Part shown: piece by piece, positions 63,774 through 64,000 of the stretch
Layout of the letters: every line of letters starts with the position of its first letter
Numbering within the stretch: position 1 is the stretch's first letter
DNA from: Palsa-1150 sp036490515
GTDB taxonomy: Bacteria > Myxococcota_A > Polyangia > Polyangiales > Polyangiaceae
Reading direction: 5' to 3'
Assembly (NCBI GenBank): GCA_036490515.1
Contig: DASXDU010000024.1
Coordinates: 186,001-250,000, forward strand
DNA length: 64,000 bases
Made by a program: the position numbers and the translations under genes
The notes under the pieces: generated by a model
The model's input: the letters and a program-made list of their open reading frames with translations, nothing else
The model's database searches: none
Told to the model about the DNA's origin: nothing

Positions 63774-64000
63774 GTTCGCTATCAACCTCCGTGGGTACTG
63801 ACGGGCGGGGCGCGGTCGGGCGTCCAGCGTGCGGGGTAAAAGCAGGTAAACGGCCTACGGGAAGCGAAGCAGGTCACCGGCAGCGCGAGGCGTTCACCGG
63901 CAGCCGCCACGGCGGGCGACCCACCGGCCATCCCTCCACTCGCGCCCCTCGTGCCCGCGCGCCCACCCGCGGTCGTGCCCGCGCTCCCCGCCCCGGTCGT
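63774..64000. other. Upstream region at window edge
   Basis: No gene is seen. The last about 100 bases are very C-rich, and GGTCACCGGCAGC/GTTCACCGGCAGC occurs twice near 63872 and 63893. This may be the start of something lying beyond the edge. Confidence 0.3.

Overview
The window is visibly GC-rich (about 70% by eye), densely coded on both strands and uses many GTG and a few TTG starts. Five Hanks-type Ser/Thr kinases, two sigma-54 activators (one with an FHA domain), several lipoproteins with Gly/Ala/Asp-rich linkers, a PilZ protein, PEGA-domain proteins and a two-RRM protein point to a myxobacterium (Myxococcota), more likely the Polyangiales side than Myxococcus. That assignment is inference from gene content. 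I saw no rRNA, tRNA, CRISPR array, insertion sequence or phage gene.

Layout. 1-6.6 kb (minus strand): a signalling block with an NtrC-like activator plus a partial kinase, a small membrane protein, an FHA sigma-54 activator and a second kinase. The last two are separated by 827 non-coding bases holding a GC hexanucleotide tract, an exactly periodic 18-copy 21-bp minisatellite and six consecutive perfect hairpins. 6.6-10.8 kb (plus): YbjN-like protein, PspA and a SERCA-like P-type ATPase with altered ion-site residues. 10.9-18.7 kb: CBM9-like lipoprotein, MFS permease, serine beta-lactamase-like lipoprotein, methyltransferase and a membrane kinase with a PEGA tail. 18.9-25.2 kb: LolC/E-like permease, GAF protein, sensor histidine kinase, two-RRM protein and ribosomal protein L33.

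25.3-31.2 kb is a complete elongasome operon, mreB-mreC-mreD-mrdA-rodA, with stop/start overlaps from mreC onward. This implies a rod-shaped cell. 31.2-36.4 kb (minus): two surface lipoproteins (one with a c-type haem motif), an RpoH-family sigma factor with an acidic N-terminal extension, and a 39-residue membrane peptide. 36.6-45.7 kb (plus): a KOW protein coupled to a heterodimeric ABC exporter, alanine racemase, an MlaE-like permease, a CocE/S15 hydrolase and a small exported protein. 45.7-50.1 kb (minus): a three-gene lipoprotein operon (IgGFc-binding-like protein, propeller-like protein, glycoside hydrolase). 50.2-55.7 kb: several proteins of unknown function, a stand-alone LigD polymerase domain, NadA and PilZ. 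55.75-62.8 kb (plus): a likely five-gene operon of acyl-CoA synthetase, two kinases, a TPR/PEGA-like protein and a membrane histidine kinase. It ends at a strong hairpin facing an LTxxQ periplasmic protein.

The main themes are envelope building and maintenance (Mre/PBP2/RodA, Alr, MlaE, LolC/E-like permease, PspA, LTxxQ protein) and dense phosphosignalling. The least explained stretch is 4.8-5.57 kb. Coordinates come from reading frames and stops. Function calls come from motifs I can see, without any database search.
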